Source: Microbacterium sp. SYP-A9085
GTDB taxonomy: Bacteria; Actinomycetota; Actinomycetes; Actinomycetales; Microbacteriaceae
DNA length: 64,000 nt
Direction: 5' to 3'
NCBI RefSeq assembly: GCF_009649635.1
Contig: NZ_WJII01000002.1
Coordinates: 496,001-560,000 of the forward strand
Positions 19,607-29,906 of the stretch are shown one piece after another. The notes beneath the pieces are model-generated. The model saw only the letters and a program-made list of their open reading frames with translations, did not search any database and was not told the DNA's origin. The position numbers and the translations under genes are program-made. Every line of letters starts with the position of its first letter. The stretch's first letter is position 1.

Positions 19607-21220
19607 TCAGTGGAAGAAGTGGCGCTCGCCGGTGAAGAACATCGTGATGCCGCGCTCGCGGGCCAGGTCCACGGTCTCCTCGTCGCGCACGGAGCCGCCC
19701 GGCTGCACGATGGCCGTGACCCCCGCGTTCATGAGGATCTCCGGGCCGTCCGAGAACGGGAAATAGGCGTCGGATGCCGCGACCGCGCCGGTCACGCGGC
19801 CCCCGGCCCGCTCCACCGCGAGCTTGCACGAGTCGACGCGGTTCACCTGGCCCATGCCGATGCCGACCGTCGCGGAGTCCTTCGCGAGCACAATCGCGTT
19901 GGACTTCACGGCGCGGCACGACTTCCACGCGAAGATGAGGTTCTGCATCTGCTCAGCGGATGTCGGGCGCTCGCCGGACACGAGCTCCCAGTTCGCCGCG
20001 ACCGACGCGAAGTCGTCGTCGGGGAACCGGTCGGCGTCCTGCAGCAGCAAGCCGCCGGAGACCAGGCGCACATCCATCCGCTCCTGCTGCCAGTCGGCGG
20101 GCAGGCGCAGGATGCGCAGGTTCTTCTTCAGCGAGAACAGCTCGAGCGCCTCCGGCTCGAAGTCGGGGGCGACGATCACCTCCGTGAAGATGTCCCGTAG
20201 GTTCTCCGCCATTTTCAGGGTGACCGTCCGGTTCGCGGCTATCACGCCGCCGAACGCGGACAGCGGGTCGCACTCGTGCGCGCGCAGATGAGCGCTCGCG
20301 ATCGGGTCCAGCGCGTTCGGGGCGGCCACCGCAATCCCGCACGGGTTCGCGTGCTTGATGATCGCCACGGCCGGCAGCACCATGTCGAACGCCGTGCGCA
20401 GCGCGGCATCCGCGTCCACGTAGTTGTTGTACGACATCGGCTTGCCCTGCAGCAGGTCGGCCTGCGCGATGCCGTGCCCGCCGACGCGGGAATAGATCGC
20501 CGCCCGCTGGTGTGCGTTCTCCCCGTAGCGCAGCGGCGCGATCCGCTCGGCCTTGATCGTCAGGTGCTGGGGCAGGTCGACGCCGTCCGCGAGCGTCTCC
20601 TCGGAGAACCAGGTGGCCACGGCCCGGTCGTACGCGGCGGTGTGCGCGAACGCGCGTGCCGCGAGCTGCTTGCGCTGGGTGAGCGTGGTCCCGCCGCCGC
20701 CGACCGCCTCGATCAGGGCCGGGTACGACTCCGGCGAAACGACGACCGCGACGTTCGCGTAGTTCTTCGCCGCCGCGCGCACCATCGCCGGTCCGCCGAT
20801 GTCGATCTGCTCCACGACGTCGTCGGCGGCCGCGCCCGAGCGCACCGTCTCCACGAACGGGTACAGGTTCGCCACGACGAGCTCGAACGGCAGGATGCCG
20901 AACTCGGCGAGCTGGTCCTCGTGGGCCTGCAGCCGCAGGTCGGCCAGCAGCCCGCCGTGCACGTACGGATGCAGCGTCTTGACGCGCCCGTCGAGCATCT
21001 CGGGCACCCCGGTGACGGCGGAGACGTCCGTGACGGCGAACCCGGCATCCCGGATCGTGGCGGCCGTCGACCCGGTCGACACGATCTCCACGCCCGCCGC
21101 GGCCAGGGCCGCGGCCAGCGGCACGAGGTCGGTCTTGTCGCTGACCGAGACCAGGGCGCGCCTGATCGGCACGACGTCGCGCTCGCGGTAGAGGGAGGGA
21201 TCGTGTCGGGGGCCGGCCAT
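19607..21220 (-). CDS. purH: Bifunctional AICAR transformylase/IMP cyclohydrolase
   Basis: A 537-residue enzyme for the last two steps of IMP synthesis. The N-terminal cyclohydrolase domain (about 1-200) has [16 protein letters not shown] and [15 protein letters not shown]. The transformylase domain has [18 protein letters not shown], the catalytic IIKHANPCG and [10 protein letters not shown] near the end. The ATG at 21220 has an AGGAGA ribosome site. It sits 28 bp after purN in a DUF6350-purN-purH cluster. Function assigned confidently from length and motifs. Confidence 0.97.
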   Translation of the reverse strand: MAGPRHDPSLYRERDVVPIRRALVSVSDKTDLVPLAAALAAAGVEIVSTGSTAATIRDAGFAVTDVSAVTGVPEMLDGRVKTLHPYVHGGLLADLRLQAHEDQLAEFGILPFELVVANLYPFVETVRSGAAADDVVEQIDIGGPAMVRAAAKNYANVAVVVSPESYPALIEAVGGGGTTLTQRKQLAARAFAHTAAYDRAVATWFSEETLADGVDLPQHLTIKAERIAPLRYGENAHQRAAIYSRVGGHGIAQADLLQGKPMSYNNYVDADAALRTAFDMVLPAVAIIKHANPCGIAVAAPNALDPIASAHLRAHECDPLSAFGGVIAANRTVTLKMAENLRDIFTEVIVAPDFEPEALELFSLKKNLRILRLPADWQQERMDVRLVSGGLLLQDADRFPDDDFASVAANWELVSGERPTSAEQMQNLIFAWKSCRAVKSNAIVLAKDSATVGIGMGQVNRVDSCKLAVERAGGRVTGAVAASDAYFPFSDGPEILMNAGVTAIVQPGGSVRDEETVDLARERGITMFFTGERHFFH

Positions 21221-21248
21221 GTGTTCTCCTGATTTTTCTCGGATGCTG

Positions 21249-21851
21249 TCAGCGGATGCGCGGGACGGATGTCGCGGCGAGGTCGAGGTCCCCGGTGGCG
21301 ACACGTCGCACCACGTCGATGAGCAGGCGCCGCTCGACGGGCTTGATGCGGTCGTGCAGGGTGTGCTCGTCGTCGCCGGGGAGCACGCTCACACGCTCCT
21401 GGGCGAGGATCGGACCGCTGTCGACTCCGTCGTCGACGACGATGACGCTGGCTCCGGTCAGCGTGACGCCGGCCGTCAGCGCGTCGCGCACGCCGTGGGC
21501 TCCGGGGAATTCCGGGAGGTACGCCGGGTGCGTGTTCACTATCCGCGGCGACCAGGCCGCGACCACGGATGCCGGCAGCAGCCGCATCAGGCCGCTGAGC
21601 ACGACGAGATCGGGGTTCCACGCCCGCAGCTGCGCGTCGAGCTCCCGGCCCCACTCCTCCCGCGACGGATACGCCTCATACGGGACGGTGAACGTCGGGA
21701 TGCCGAACGCCTCCGCGTGCTCGAGCCCGTCCGCCTCGCGATCGGCGCCGACGACGACGATCCGCGCGGGGTAGGCGGGGTCGGCGGCGGCGTCGAGCAG
21801 GGCCCGCAGATTGGAGCCGGTGCCCGAGATGAGGACCGCGACCGTGAGCAC
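21249..21851 (-). CDS. purN: Phosphoribosylglycinamide formyltransferase
   Basis: A 200-residue enzyme transferring formyl from 10-formyl-THF to GAR in purine synthesis. It shows [15 protein letters not shown] at the N-terminus, the catalytic [20 protein letters not shown] segment (Asn-His) and [11 protein letters not shown] with the active-site Asp. The GTG at 21851 is preceded six bases upstream by TAGACT (21863-21858), so it is probably leaderless and has its own promoter 43 bp after the DUF6350 stop. It feeds directly into purH. Confidence 0.96.
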   Translation of the reverse strand: MLTVAVLISGTGSNLRALLDAAADPAYPARIVVVGADREADGLEHAEAFGIPTFTVPYEAYPSREEWGRELDAQLRAWNPDLVVLSGLMRLLPASVVAAWSPRIVNTHPAYLPEFPGAHGVRDALTAGVTLTGASVIVVDDGVDSGPILAQERVSVLPGDDEHTLHDRIKPVERRLLIDVVRRVATGDLDLAATSVPRIR

Positions 21852-21894
21852 GCGCCCAGTCTACCCATCGGGTCGGCGCTGCCCTGACGCTGTG

Positions 21895-23292
21895 TCAGTC
21901 CCCGCGCTCGCGCAGGAATCCGGGATCGATCGGCTGCGTCTCGGTGGCGTCCGCGTCCGGCGGGGCGGCGCCCTGATGCGGCGCCGCCGGGGCCTCGCGC
22001 GGAAGGGAAGCGTCGCCGGTCCACCCGCGGTCGGGGTCCCACGCGGACGATGCGGCCCGGCCGGGCGCATCCGCCGCGACGCCGTGCCGGGGCCGGTCGG
22101 CGACGTCCGGGCCGAGCAGCAGCACGGCCGCGCCGATGAGCACTTCGACGCCGACGGCGAGCGCGACCGCCCCCGGCTGCGGCCCCACGTGGGCGAGGCG
22201 TCCCGGGCCGATCGAGCCGGACGCGAGCCACGCCATCAGGGCCGCGCCGCCGCCGGTCACCGCCGCGACGCCGACCGCCAGCACGACGCGCAGACCGTAC
22301 TCGGGGGCGGTCGTCAGGGCCCGGACCCGGTCCCGCAGCACCCAGCCGGCGACGCCGCCGGCCGCGATCGGCAGCAGCACGACGCCGAGCAGGAGCGGCG
22401 ACACCGACTCGGGCAGTCCCCCGAGGATCGGGATGCCGGGGACGATGCCCAGTTGCGTGCCGGCGGGAGACACCGCGGTGTCCAGGCCGACCGCGAACCC
22501 GGGGCCGGCCAGGAACGACACCGCCCACACCACGAGCGTGGGCAGGAAGGCGAGCTGTGCGAGCGAGACGACGATAACGCCCGCGGCATCCAGGTTTCCC
22601 GCCTGATACAGGGCGACGACCTCGTCGCCGCGCGCCAGCAGCGCCACCGTGATGGCGAGGGCCCCCGCACCGCACAGGGCGGTCAGCGCCGCCGCGGCCC
22701 CGCGCAGGACGAGCGCGGGAGCCTCCGGCCACATCCCCGGCAGATCCAGGAGGAGCGCGCGCAGCCGCACCGCGCGGCCGGCCGCGTCCCGCCAGGACAC
22801 CGCGATGGCGGCCGCGGCGGCAGGGATCGCGAACACCGCCACCGGCAGCAGCACCGCCTGCCACAGCGCGGTGACCGCTATCGGCGTCCGCGCGGTGGCG
22901 GCGACGATCACGGCGACGGCCGCGAACACGACGGTGCCGGCGATGACGCCGACGGTGCCGCGGCCGCTGCGGCCGGCGCGGGCGCCGGAGCGGGCGGCGA
23001 ACAGCGCCGTGAGACCGGCGAGGGCCAGCGGTGCCAGCGACAGAGTGAAGGATGCCGCACCCTCCGGGATCCCGGCGGCCGCCAGGTACTCCACGGGCAG
23101 GTGCAGGACGACCGGGACGAGGTGGCCGAGCTGCCAGATGGCGGCGGTGGCCGGCCACAGGCCGACCCAGTGCGGGGAGCTCATGCCCGCCACCCACAGC
23201 AGGGTCAGCGGCGCGAGGACGACGACGAGTCCGACGGCGGCGGTGACGGCGGCGTCGAACGCGGCGAGGACGGCGACGAGGACTCGGTGCAT
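21895..23292 (-). CDS. DUF6350-type polytopic membrane protein
   Basis: 465 residues with about ten hydrophobic segments and a disordered acidic C-terminal tail (from about residue 400). Its place just upstream of purN-purH is characteristic of the actinobacterial DUF6350 family, which has no known function. The ATG at 23292 has GAGGA six bases upstream; a GTG 15 bases earlier is possible. It may be transcribed into purN. Confidence 0.75.
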   Translation of the reverse strand: MHRVLVAVLAAFDAAVTAAVGLVVVLAPLTLLWVAGMSSPHWVGLWPATAAIWQLGHLVPVVLHLPVEYLAAAGIPEGAASFTLSLAPLALAGLTALFAARSGARAGRSGRGTVGVIAGTVVFAAVAVIVAATARTPIAVTALWQAVLLPVAVFAIPAAAAAIAVSWRDAAGRAVRLRALLLDLPGMWPEAPALVLRGAAAALTALCGAGALAITVALLARGDEVVALYQAGNLDAAGVIVVSLAQLAFLPTLVVWAVSFLAGPGFAVGLDTAVSPAGTQLGIVPGIPILGGLPESVSPLLLGVVLLPIAAGGVAGWVLRDRVRALTTAPEYGLRVVLAVGVAAVTGGGAALMAWLASGSIGPGRLAHVGPQPGAVALAVGVEVLIGAAVLLLGPDVADRPRHGVAADAPGRAASSAWDPDRGWTGDASLPREAPAAPHQGAAPPDADATETQPIDPGFLRERGD

Positions 23293-23429
23293 GGGCGTCC
23301 TCGACACTACCCAGCTGCTCGGAATCCGGCGCGCCGGGCGCGCCCGGACGACGGAATGGAAGCCATTGCTGAAAGAATGCTGTGCAAGCGCCGAGTTGAC
23401 GCTAGGTTTCTCTCGGAGGTTCCCCCGAT

Positions 23430-24890
23430 ATGAGCACAGCCCCTGCCCCCGTGACCACGGCCGAAAGTCCCCGCGAACCGAAGAACGGCTTCGACCGGTT
23501 CTTCGAGATCACCGCGCGCGGATCCACCCTCGGCACCGAGATCCGCGGTGGTCTTGTCACATTCGTGACGATGGCCTACATCGTCATCCTGAACCCGATC
23601 ATCCTCGGCGGGACCAAGGACGTCGCCGGCGCGGTGCTGCAGAATCAGCAGCTGGCCGCCGTCACCGCGCTCACCGCCGGTGTCATGACGATCCTGTTCG
23701 GCCTGGTCGCCCGCCTGCCGTTCGCGTTCGCCGCGGGCCTGGGCATCAACTCGTTCCTGGCGGTGAGCGTCGTCGGACAGCTCACATGGGCCGAGGCGAT
23801 GGGGCTCGTGGTCATCAACGGCCTCATCATCGTGCTGCTGTCGGCCACCGGGCTGCGTCGCATGATCATGGACGCCATCCCGATGGAGCTGAAGATCGCC
23901 ATCACCGTCGGCATCGGCATGTTCATCGCGTTCATCGGCCTCGTCGACGCCGGCCTGGTCACCGCGAGCGGGGTCCCCTCGCCGCCGGTCGGACTGGGCG
24001 TCGGCGGCTCGATCGCCACGGTGCCGGTGCTGCTGTTCGTGCTGACCCTGCTGCTGGCCGGCATCCTGATGGCCCGCAAGGTCAAGGCGGCGCTGCTGAT
24101 AGCGCTCGTGTCCGGCACCATCGTCGCGATGATCGTCGAGGCCATTTGGCACCTCGGCAGCCGCGTGAACAACCCCGGTGGGTGGGGGATGTCGGTGCCC
24201 ACCCTTCCCTCGCAGTGGTTCAGCATCCCGGACCTCGGCCTGATCGGCCAGGTCGACCTGGTCTCCAGCTGGGGCCGGATCGGCGTGATCGCCTGCGTCA
24301 TGCTGGTGTTCACGCTGGTGTTCACGAACTTCTTCGACGCAATGGGCACGATGACGGGCCTCGCCGAGGAGGCCGGCCTGTCCGACAAGAAGGGCGACTT
24401 CCCGCGCCTCAAGTCCGCGCTGATCATCGAAGGCGTCGGCGCCGTGGTCGGCGGCGGCACATCCGGGTCGTCGAACACCGTCTTCGTGGAGTCGGCATCC
24501 GGCATCGGCGAGGGGGCGCGCACCGGGCTCGCGAACCTCGTGACCGGTGTGCTGTTCCTGCTGGCCATGTTCATCACGCCGCTGACCTCGATAGTGCCCA
24601 GCGAGATCGCCGCAGCGGCGCTGGTGATCGTGGGTGCGCTGATGATGGCGCAGATCCGGCGCATCAACCTCACCGAGATGTCGGTGCTGGTGCCGGTGTT
24701 CGTGACGGTCGCGATCATGCCGTTCACGTACTCGATCGCCAACGGCATCGGTGCCGGCTTCATCGCGTGGGCAGTGGTGCGCAGCCTGTCGGGCAAGGCC
24801 CGGCAGATAAGCCCGCTGCTGTGGATCGTGGCCGCCGGATTCGTGATCTACTTCGCGCGCGGCCCGCTCGAGGCCCTGCTCGGCGGCTGA
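23430..24890 (+). CDS. NCS2-family purine permease, AzgA-like
   Basis: A 486-residue membrane transporter with about 12-14 helices. Family landmarks are EIRGGLVTFVTMAYIVILNP, FAAGLGINSFLAVSVVG, the NFFDAMGTMTGLAEEAG motif and GGGTSGSSNTVFVESASG, characteristic of AzgA/COG2252 hypoxanthine-guanine-adenine importers. GGAGG nine bases before the ATG is a good ribosome site. It is divergent from DUF6350-purN-purH, so salvage import sits beside de novo synthesis. No purine riboswitch is visible in 23293-23429. Confidence 0.9.
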   Translation: MSTAPAPVTTAESPREPKNGFDRFFEITARGSTLGTEIRGGLVTFVTMAYIVILNPIILGGTKDVAGAVLQNQQLAAVTALTAGVMTILFGLVARLPFAFAAGLGINSFLAVSVVGQLTWAEAMGLVVINGLIIVLLSATGLRRMIMDAIPMELKIAITVGIGMFIAFIGLVDAGLVTASGVPSPPVGLGVGGSIATVPVLLFVLTLLLAGILMARKVKAALLIALVSGTIVAMIVEAIWHLGSRVNNPGGWGMSVPTLPSQWFSIPDLGLIGQVDLVSSWGRIGVIACVMLVFTLVFTNFFDAMGTMTGLAEEAGLSDKKGDFPRLKSALIIEGVGAVVGGGTSGSSNTVFVESASGIGEGARTGLANLVTGVLFLLAMFITPLTSIVPSEIAAAALVIVGALMMAQIRRINLTEMSVLVPVFVTVAIMPFTYSIANGIGAGFIAWAVVRSLSGKARQISPLLWIVAAGFVIYFARGPLEALLGG

Positions 24891-24951
24891 TGGTTCGCTC
24901 GCACCGCCGTCGTCGTCATCCGTGACGGCGGCGGCGGTGTAGCGTCGGCGC

Positions 24952-25347
24952 ATGACCGGACCGACGCCGTACCTGCTCTTGCCCGGAACCGCGCACGCGG
25001 CGCTCACGTTCTACCAAGGGGTGTTCGGCGGCGAGATCACCATCGCCACGTACGCGCAGGCCGGCCGCGACGACGGGCCCCGGGATGCCGTTGCCCACGG
25101 GACCCTGACCGGACCGGTGGAGCTTTTCGCGGCGGACGCGGCGCCCGGCGAGGAGCCGATGAACATCCGCGGCGCAATGTTCGCCCTGCTCGGCACCGCC
25201 GACGCGGGCACGCTGGAGGCCTGGTTCTCGGCTCTCGCCGAGGGCGGGAGGGTCGTCGATCCCCTGCAGGCCCGGCCGTGGGGCGACCACGACGGTCAAG
25301 TCGCCGATCGCTTCGGTGTCACGTGGCTTATCGGCTACGCCGGGTGA
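24952..25347 (+). CDS. VOC-superfamily protein, PhnB-like
   Basis: A 131-residue protein of the glyoxalase/bleomycin-resistance fold, with two beta-alpha-beta-beta-beta modules: YLLLPGTAHAALTFYQGVFGG at the start, GPVELFAADA in the middle, and PWGDHDGQVADRFGVTWLI at the end, which is typical of PhnB-like members. Catalytic function unknown. TAGCGT at 24940-24945 precedes the ATG by exactly six bases. Its stop nearly abuts the stop of the convergent next gene. Confidence 0.82.
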   Translation: MTGPTPYLLLPGTAHAALTFYQGVFGGEITIATYAQAGRDDGPRDAVAHGTLTGPVELFAADAAPGEEPMNIRGAMFALLGTADAGTLEAWFSALAEGGRVVDPLQARPWGDHDGQVADRFGVTWLIGYAG

Positions 25348-25348
25348 G

Positions 25349-25789
25349 TCATCCCTCGCGCGGGTCGAGCGCGAACACCGCGATGACCCGGTCGGTCTTC
25401 TTCTGGTACTCGGCGTAGTCCGGCCACGCCTCGACCGCCCGCGCCCACCACGCGTCGCGTTCGGCGCCGCTGAGCTCACGCGCGGTGTAGTCGCGCTTGA
25501 CCGCGCCGTCCTGCAGCTCGACGTGGGGGTGCTTGCGCATGTTCGATGCCCACTTCGGCTCGGCCGGAGCCCCACCCTTCGAGGCGACGACCGCGTACCG
25601 GCCGTCATGCTCGACACGCATCAGCGCGGTCTTGCGCAGCGCACCGGTCCGCGCCCCGACGGTGGTCAGCACGATGATGGGCTTGCCGCGCATGGTGTTC
25701 GCCTCGGCGCCGCCGCTCGACTCGAATTTCTCGGCCTGCGTGCGCGCCCAGTCCGCGGTGCTCGGTCTGTATTCTCCGGTCAGAGGCAT
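25349..25789 (-). CDS. Deazaflavin (F420)-dependent nitroreductase-family protein
   Basis: A 146-residue protein of the Ddn/split-barrel family: [37 protein letters not shown] followed by [18 protein letters not shown] are the standard F420-binding segments, and [13 protein letters not shown] is the usual C-terminal motif. It probably binds F420H2 or a similar flavin; the substrate is unknown. TAGCGT (25801-25796) lies six bases before the ATG. Confidence 0.87.
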   Translation of the reverse strand: MPLTGEYRPSTADWARTQAEKFESSGGAEANTMRGKPIIVLTTVGARTGALRKTALMRVEHDGRYAVVASKGGAPAEPKWASNMRKHPHVELQDGAVKRDYTARELSGAERDAWWARAVEAWPDYAEYQKKTDRVIAVFALDPREG

Positions 25790-25828
25790 GTCTCTACGCT
25801 AACGCCGCCCGCGGGGACCGGTGGCCGC

Positions 25829-25870
25829 GCGGCATCCCGGGTCCTGAGACCTGCCGTCCCGGGATGCCGC
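25829..25870 (-). terminator. Strong hairpin 3' of the MBL-fold gene
   Basis: Perfect 13-bp arms GCGGCATCCCGGG (25829-25841) and CCCGGGATGCCGC (25858-25870) with a 16-base loop. It lies downstream of the MBL-fold gene and upstream of the nitroreductase-like gene's promoter. The stem again carries the GGCATCC heptamer. Confidence 0.6.
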
Positions 25871-25914
25871 GTCCCGCGGGCCGCGGGCAGTGCCGGATGC
25901 CGCACGACGCCGCG

Positions 25915-26673
25915 TCACAGCGTGAGCTTCTCCCCCGCGGTCGGCACGCGCAGGCGCCCGGCCAGCCCGGCGAGCCCGAACTCGCGCACGAGCCGCTCAC
26001 GGGTCTCGCTGAAGTGATGCCATCCCTCGGCGTGCAGAGGGACGATCACGGCATCGCCGAGCACCCGCGCCGCGTCGACGGCCGTGCGCGCGTTCAGCGT
26101 CATGTCCTCGTCGCCGAACCGTCCGACGTTGGCGGCGCCCGCGAACAGCAGCGCGATGTCGAGCGGCCCGACCCGGTCGACGATCTGCTGGACGATCTCG
26201 ACGGCGGCGTTGTCGCCCGAGACGTACACGGTCGGCGCGTCCGGCGCGCGCAGCAGGAACCCGGTCACCGCGCCGGACATCGGTTCGCAGCCGACGGGCC
26301 CGTGCCGTGCCGGCAGACCCGTGATCTCGACATCCCCGACGGTGTGCGTCTGCCATGCCGCGAGCCCGGTGACGCCATCGATCCGCGCCGCCGCGTCGAG
26401 TGTCGAGAGCACGGTCCCCACGCGGGGCAGATACGCGCGGCCGGCGGCGTCGAGGTTATCGGGATGCTGGTCGTGCGAGAGCAGCACGACGTCGACGTCG
26501 CCGATCTCGTCGGGACCCAGCGCCGGCCCGGTGAGCTTGTGCAGCCCCACGCCGCCGCCGGGATAATCGCCGGGCGGGTCGAACGTCGGGTCGGTGAGCA
26601 GCCGCACGCCGGCGTAGTCGATGACGGTCGTGGGACCGCCGATGAGGGTGACCGTGGTGGGGAATCGTGTCAT
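25915..26673 (-). CDS. MBL-fold metal-dependent hydrolase, UlaG/YtnP-like
   Basis: A 252-residue metallo-beta-lactamase-fold protein: GGPTTVIDYAGVRLLTDPTFD at the start, the metal motif LLSHDQHPDNLD (His-x-x-His-x-Asp type), PARHGP and VSGDNA, and a late VPLHAEGWHHF. This order fits the UlaG-like lactonase group; the substrate is unknown. ATG 26673 was preferred over ATG 26691 because CACGAT lies exactly six bases upstream, the spacing seen for many leaderless genes here. Confidence 0.8.
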   Translation of the reverse strand: MTRFPTTVTLIGGPTTVIDYAGVRLLTDPTFDPPGDYPGGGVGLHKLTGPALGPDEIGDVDVVLLSHDQHPDNLDAAGRAYLPRVGTVLSTLDAAARIDGVTGLAAWQTHTVGDVEITGLPARHGPVGCEPMSGAVTGFLLRAPDAPTVYVSGDNAAVEIVQQIVDRVGPLDIALLFAGAANVGRFGDEDMTLNARTAVDAARVLGDAVIVPLHAEGWHHFSETRERLVREFGLAGLAGRLRVPTAGEKLTL

Positions 26674-26708
26674 GTCCTCATCGTGCCGCATCGCCGGGGC
26701 CACAAACG

Positions 26709-26749
26709 CGGATGCCGCAGCCTCCCGCGGTGCGGGGCTGCGGCATCCG
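26709..26749 (-). terminator. Terminator of the sucCD operon
   Basis: 14-bp perfect arms CGGATGCCGCAGCC (26709-26722) and GGCTGCGGCATCCG (26736-26749), 11 bp after the sucD stop. On the minus strand it is followed by CGTTTGTG, giving some U residues. Confidence 0.75.
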
Positions 26750-26759
26750 TCTGTGAGAC

Positions 26760-27662
<903 letters not shown>

Positions 27663-27690
27663 TTCTCTCGTCCTTGTCTGGTCGTCAGGG

Positions 27691-28854
27691 TCAGGCGTTC
27701 GCCAGCTCGGCCGCCTTGTCGGCGCCCTCATCCATGCCGGCAGCCAGGGTCACCAGCGGGTGGTTCGCGGCGGCGAGGACCGCGCGGCCCTGCTCGACCT
27801 GGTTGCCGTCGAGCCGGACCACGAGCGGCTTGGTGGCGGCATCCCCGAGGATCTCGAGGGCCTTCACGATGCCCTCCGCGACGGCCACGCAGGACGTGAT
27901 GCCGCCGAACACGTTCACGAACACGCTCTTGACCTGCGCGTCGCCGAGGATGACATCCAGCCCCGCGGCCATCACGGTGGCGGAGGCGCCGCCGCCGATG
28001 TCGAGGAAGTTCGCCGGTTTCACGCCGCCGTGCTTCTCGCCGGCATACGCGACGACGTCCAGCGTCGACATGACAAGGCCCGCGCCATTGCCGATGATGC
28101 CGACCTGGCCGTCGAGCTTGACGTAGTTCAGGTTGTGCTGCTTGGCCTTGGCCTCGAGCGGGTCGGCGGCCGACCGGTCCTCGAGCCCCTCATGCGCGGG
28201 ATGCCGGAACGCGGCGTTGTCGTCGAGGGACACCTTGCCGTCGAGGGCGATGATGTCGCCCTCCTCGGTCTGCACGAGCGGGTTCACTTCGACGAGGGTC
28301 GCGTCCTCGCCCTTGTACACATTGAAGAGCTTGACGAAGACGTCGGCGACCTTGGGCGCCAGCTCGTCGTCGAAGCGCGCGGCCTTGGCGATCTCGAGCG
28401 CCGTGGCGTGGTCGATGCCGGTGAGCGGGTCGACCTCGACGCGAGCGAGCGCCTCCGGCTTCTCGACGGCGAGCTGCTCGATCTCCATGCCGCCCTCGAC
28501 GCTCGCCAGGGAGAGGTAGGAGCGGTTGGCGCGGTCCAGCAGCACGGAGAAGTAGAACTCCTTCGCGATCCGGGCGCCGCCGGCGACCATGACGCGCTTG
28601 ACGATGTGGCCCTTGATGTCCAGGCCGAGGATGGCCTTGGCGGCCTCGTACGCCTCGTCGGGGGTCTTCGCGACCTTGACACCGCCGGCCTTGCCACGGC
28701 CGCCGGTCTTGACCTGCGCCTTGACCACGACGACCCCGCCGAGCTTCTCGGCGGCGGCCCTCACTTCCTCGGGTGTGTCCGCGACGATACCGGGGAGCAC
28801 CGGCACCTCATACTGTTCGAACAAGTCTCGTGCCTGGTACTCGTAGAGATCCAC
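27691..28854 (-). CDS. sucC: Succinyl-CoA synthetase beta subunit
   Basis: A 387-residue ATP-grasp subunit: [13 protein letters not shown] at the N-terminus, [24 protein letters not shown], and a C-terminal ligase domain with [20 protein letters not shown] and VFGGI. It pairs with SucD. The GTG at 28854 has an AAGGA ribosome site seven bases upstream; the longer frame to 28926 has none. The TCA palindrome (28901-28914) lies 47 bp upstream, probably between promoter and start. Confidence 0.97.
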   Translation of the reverse strand: MDLYEYQARDLFEQYEVPVLPGIVADTPEEVRAAAEKLGGVVVVKAQVKTGGRGKAGGVKVAKTPDEAYEAAKAILGLDIKGHIVKRVMVAGGARIAKEFYFSVLLDRANRSYLSLASVEGGMEIEQLAVEKPEALARVEVDPLTGIDHATALEIAKAARFDDELAPKVADVFVKLFNVYKGEDATLVEVNPLVQTEEGDIIALDGKVSLDDNAAFRHPAHEGLEDRSAADPLEAKAKQHNLNYVKLDGQVGIIGNGAGLVMSTLDVVAYAGEKHGGVKPANFLDIGGGASATVMAAGLDVILGDAQVKSVFVNVFGGITSCVAVAEGIVKALEILGDAATKPLVVRLDGNQVEQGRAVLAAANHPLVTLAAGMDEGADKAAELANA

Positions 28855-28900
28855 GTGCAATCCTTCGTTGGGACGAATGCGGGGTGGCGAGGCGAAAACG

Positions 28901-28914
28901 TCTCGATGTCGAGA
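28901..28914. promoter_or_regulatory. Palindromic operator upstream of sucCD
   Basis: TCTCGATGTCGAGA, a 14-bp palindrome with a TG centre, matches 12 of 14 bases with the icd site (TCTTGATATCGAGA, 11240-11253). A -10-like TAGGCT on the minus strand (28939-28934) places the palindrome just downstream of the start site, a repressor-like position. Confidence 0.65.
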
Positions 28915-29033
28915 TAAATCGACCAATCCCCCAGCCTACTACCCGAGACTGGGAGCACATGGCGCAAGGCATCCGTGGGCGCCGCCGCGACCCATGCCGC
29001 GACCGGCGGCATCCCGCGGGTACGCTCGGTGGG

Positions 29034-29708
29034 ATGAGCACCACTTCGCCCGCCCCGCACACCGCGGTGATGGCGGCGGCGCTGGACCTGTTCGACCGTC
29101 AGGGGTTCGAGGCCACCTCGGTGGAGCAGATAGCGCAGGCGGCGGGGGTGTCGCGGTCGACGTTCTTCCGTCAGTTCGGCGGCAAGGACGACGTCGTGTT
29201 CGCCGACCACGAGCTGCTGCTGGACATGCTGCGGGGCGAGCTCGCCAAGCCGCACGACGATCCGTGGGTGGCGGTGCGGGATGCCTCGCTGAAGGTGTTC
29301 CGCCATTTCGCGTCGGATCCCGAGCTGGCGCGGCGCCGGTACGCGGTCGTGCGGCAGGTCCCGGCTCTGCGCGAACGGGAGATCGTGACGGTGTTCCGGT
29401 ACGAGCGACTGTTCGACGAGTATCTGCGTCAGGCGCTGCCCGGTCTGGATCCGCTGGACGCGGTGAGCTTCGCCGCGACCGTCACCGCGATCCACAATCA
29501 CGTGCTGCGCCGGCTGATCCGCGGCTCGAAGCACGTCCCGGTCTCCGTGCTGCGCGACGCGCTGAACAACGCGATGCGCAGGTTCGGGGTGCTGGATGAG
29601 GATGCCGCCCCCGGCGACGACGACATAGTGATCGCGGTGTTCCCGCGCCGCACGCCCGCGGCCGAGGTCGCGCGGCGCCTGCAGCGCACCCTCCCCCGCA
29701 CCCCCTGA
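29034..29708 (+). CDS. TetR/AcrR-family transcriptional regulator
   Basis: 224 residues. N-terminal helix-turn-helix (about residues 10-56): AALDLFDRQGFEATSVEQIAQAAGVSRSTFFRQFGGKDDVVF. The C-terminal ligand domain has no recognisable specificity, and the last ~30 residues are charged and disordered. TACGCT (29021-29026) lies seven bases before the ATG. It is divergent from sucCD and shares a 179-bp promoter region containing the palindrome also found at icd, so it is a candidate regulator of both; untested. A 20-bp-repeat array begins two bases after its stop. Confidence 0.88.
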   Translation: MSTTSPAPHTAVMAAALDLFDRQGFEATSVEQIAQAAGVSRSTFFRQFGGKDDVVFADHELLLDMLRGELAKPHDDPWVAVRDASLKVFRHFASDPELARRRYAVVRQVPALREREIVTVFRYERLFDEYLRQALPGLDPLDAVSFAATVTAIHNHVLRRLIRGSKHVPVSVLRDALNNAMRRFGVLDEDAAPGDDDIVIAVFPRRTPAAEVARRLQRTLPRTP

Positions 29709-29710
29709 CT

Positions 29711-29850
29711 CGCGAGACATCCCCCAAATCCGCGAGACATCCCCCAAATCCCCGAGATTCGACCTCTGGTTCGGGGATGCCTCGGCAAGTTCGGGGATGC
29801 CTCGCGGAGTTCGGGGCTGCCTCGCGAAGTTCGGGGCTGCCTCGCGGAGC
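29711..29850. repeat. Inverted array of 20-bp repeats, locus 2 (3' of the tetR gene)
   Basis: Two clear direct units (CGCGAGACATCCCCCAAATC at 29711 and 29731) and a decayed third, then four inverted units with TGCCTCG at 29778, 29798, 29818 and 29838. Same family as 15722-15978. It starts two bases after the tetR-like stop codon and ends about 57 bp before the ligase gene. Confidence 0.88.
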
Positions 29851-29906
29851 TGGGGCGGAACGGGGGCGGGGTCGACGGGAGAGGGGAGAGCCGGGAGGAT
29901 GGACGC

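Noticed and set aside
23293..23429. Purine riboswitch upstream of the permease
   Set aside because: No conserved purine-aptamer core or three-way junction could be drawn; the leader looks like ordinary promoter DNA.
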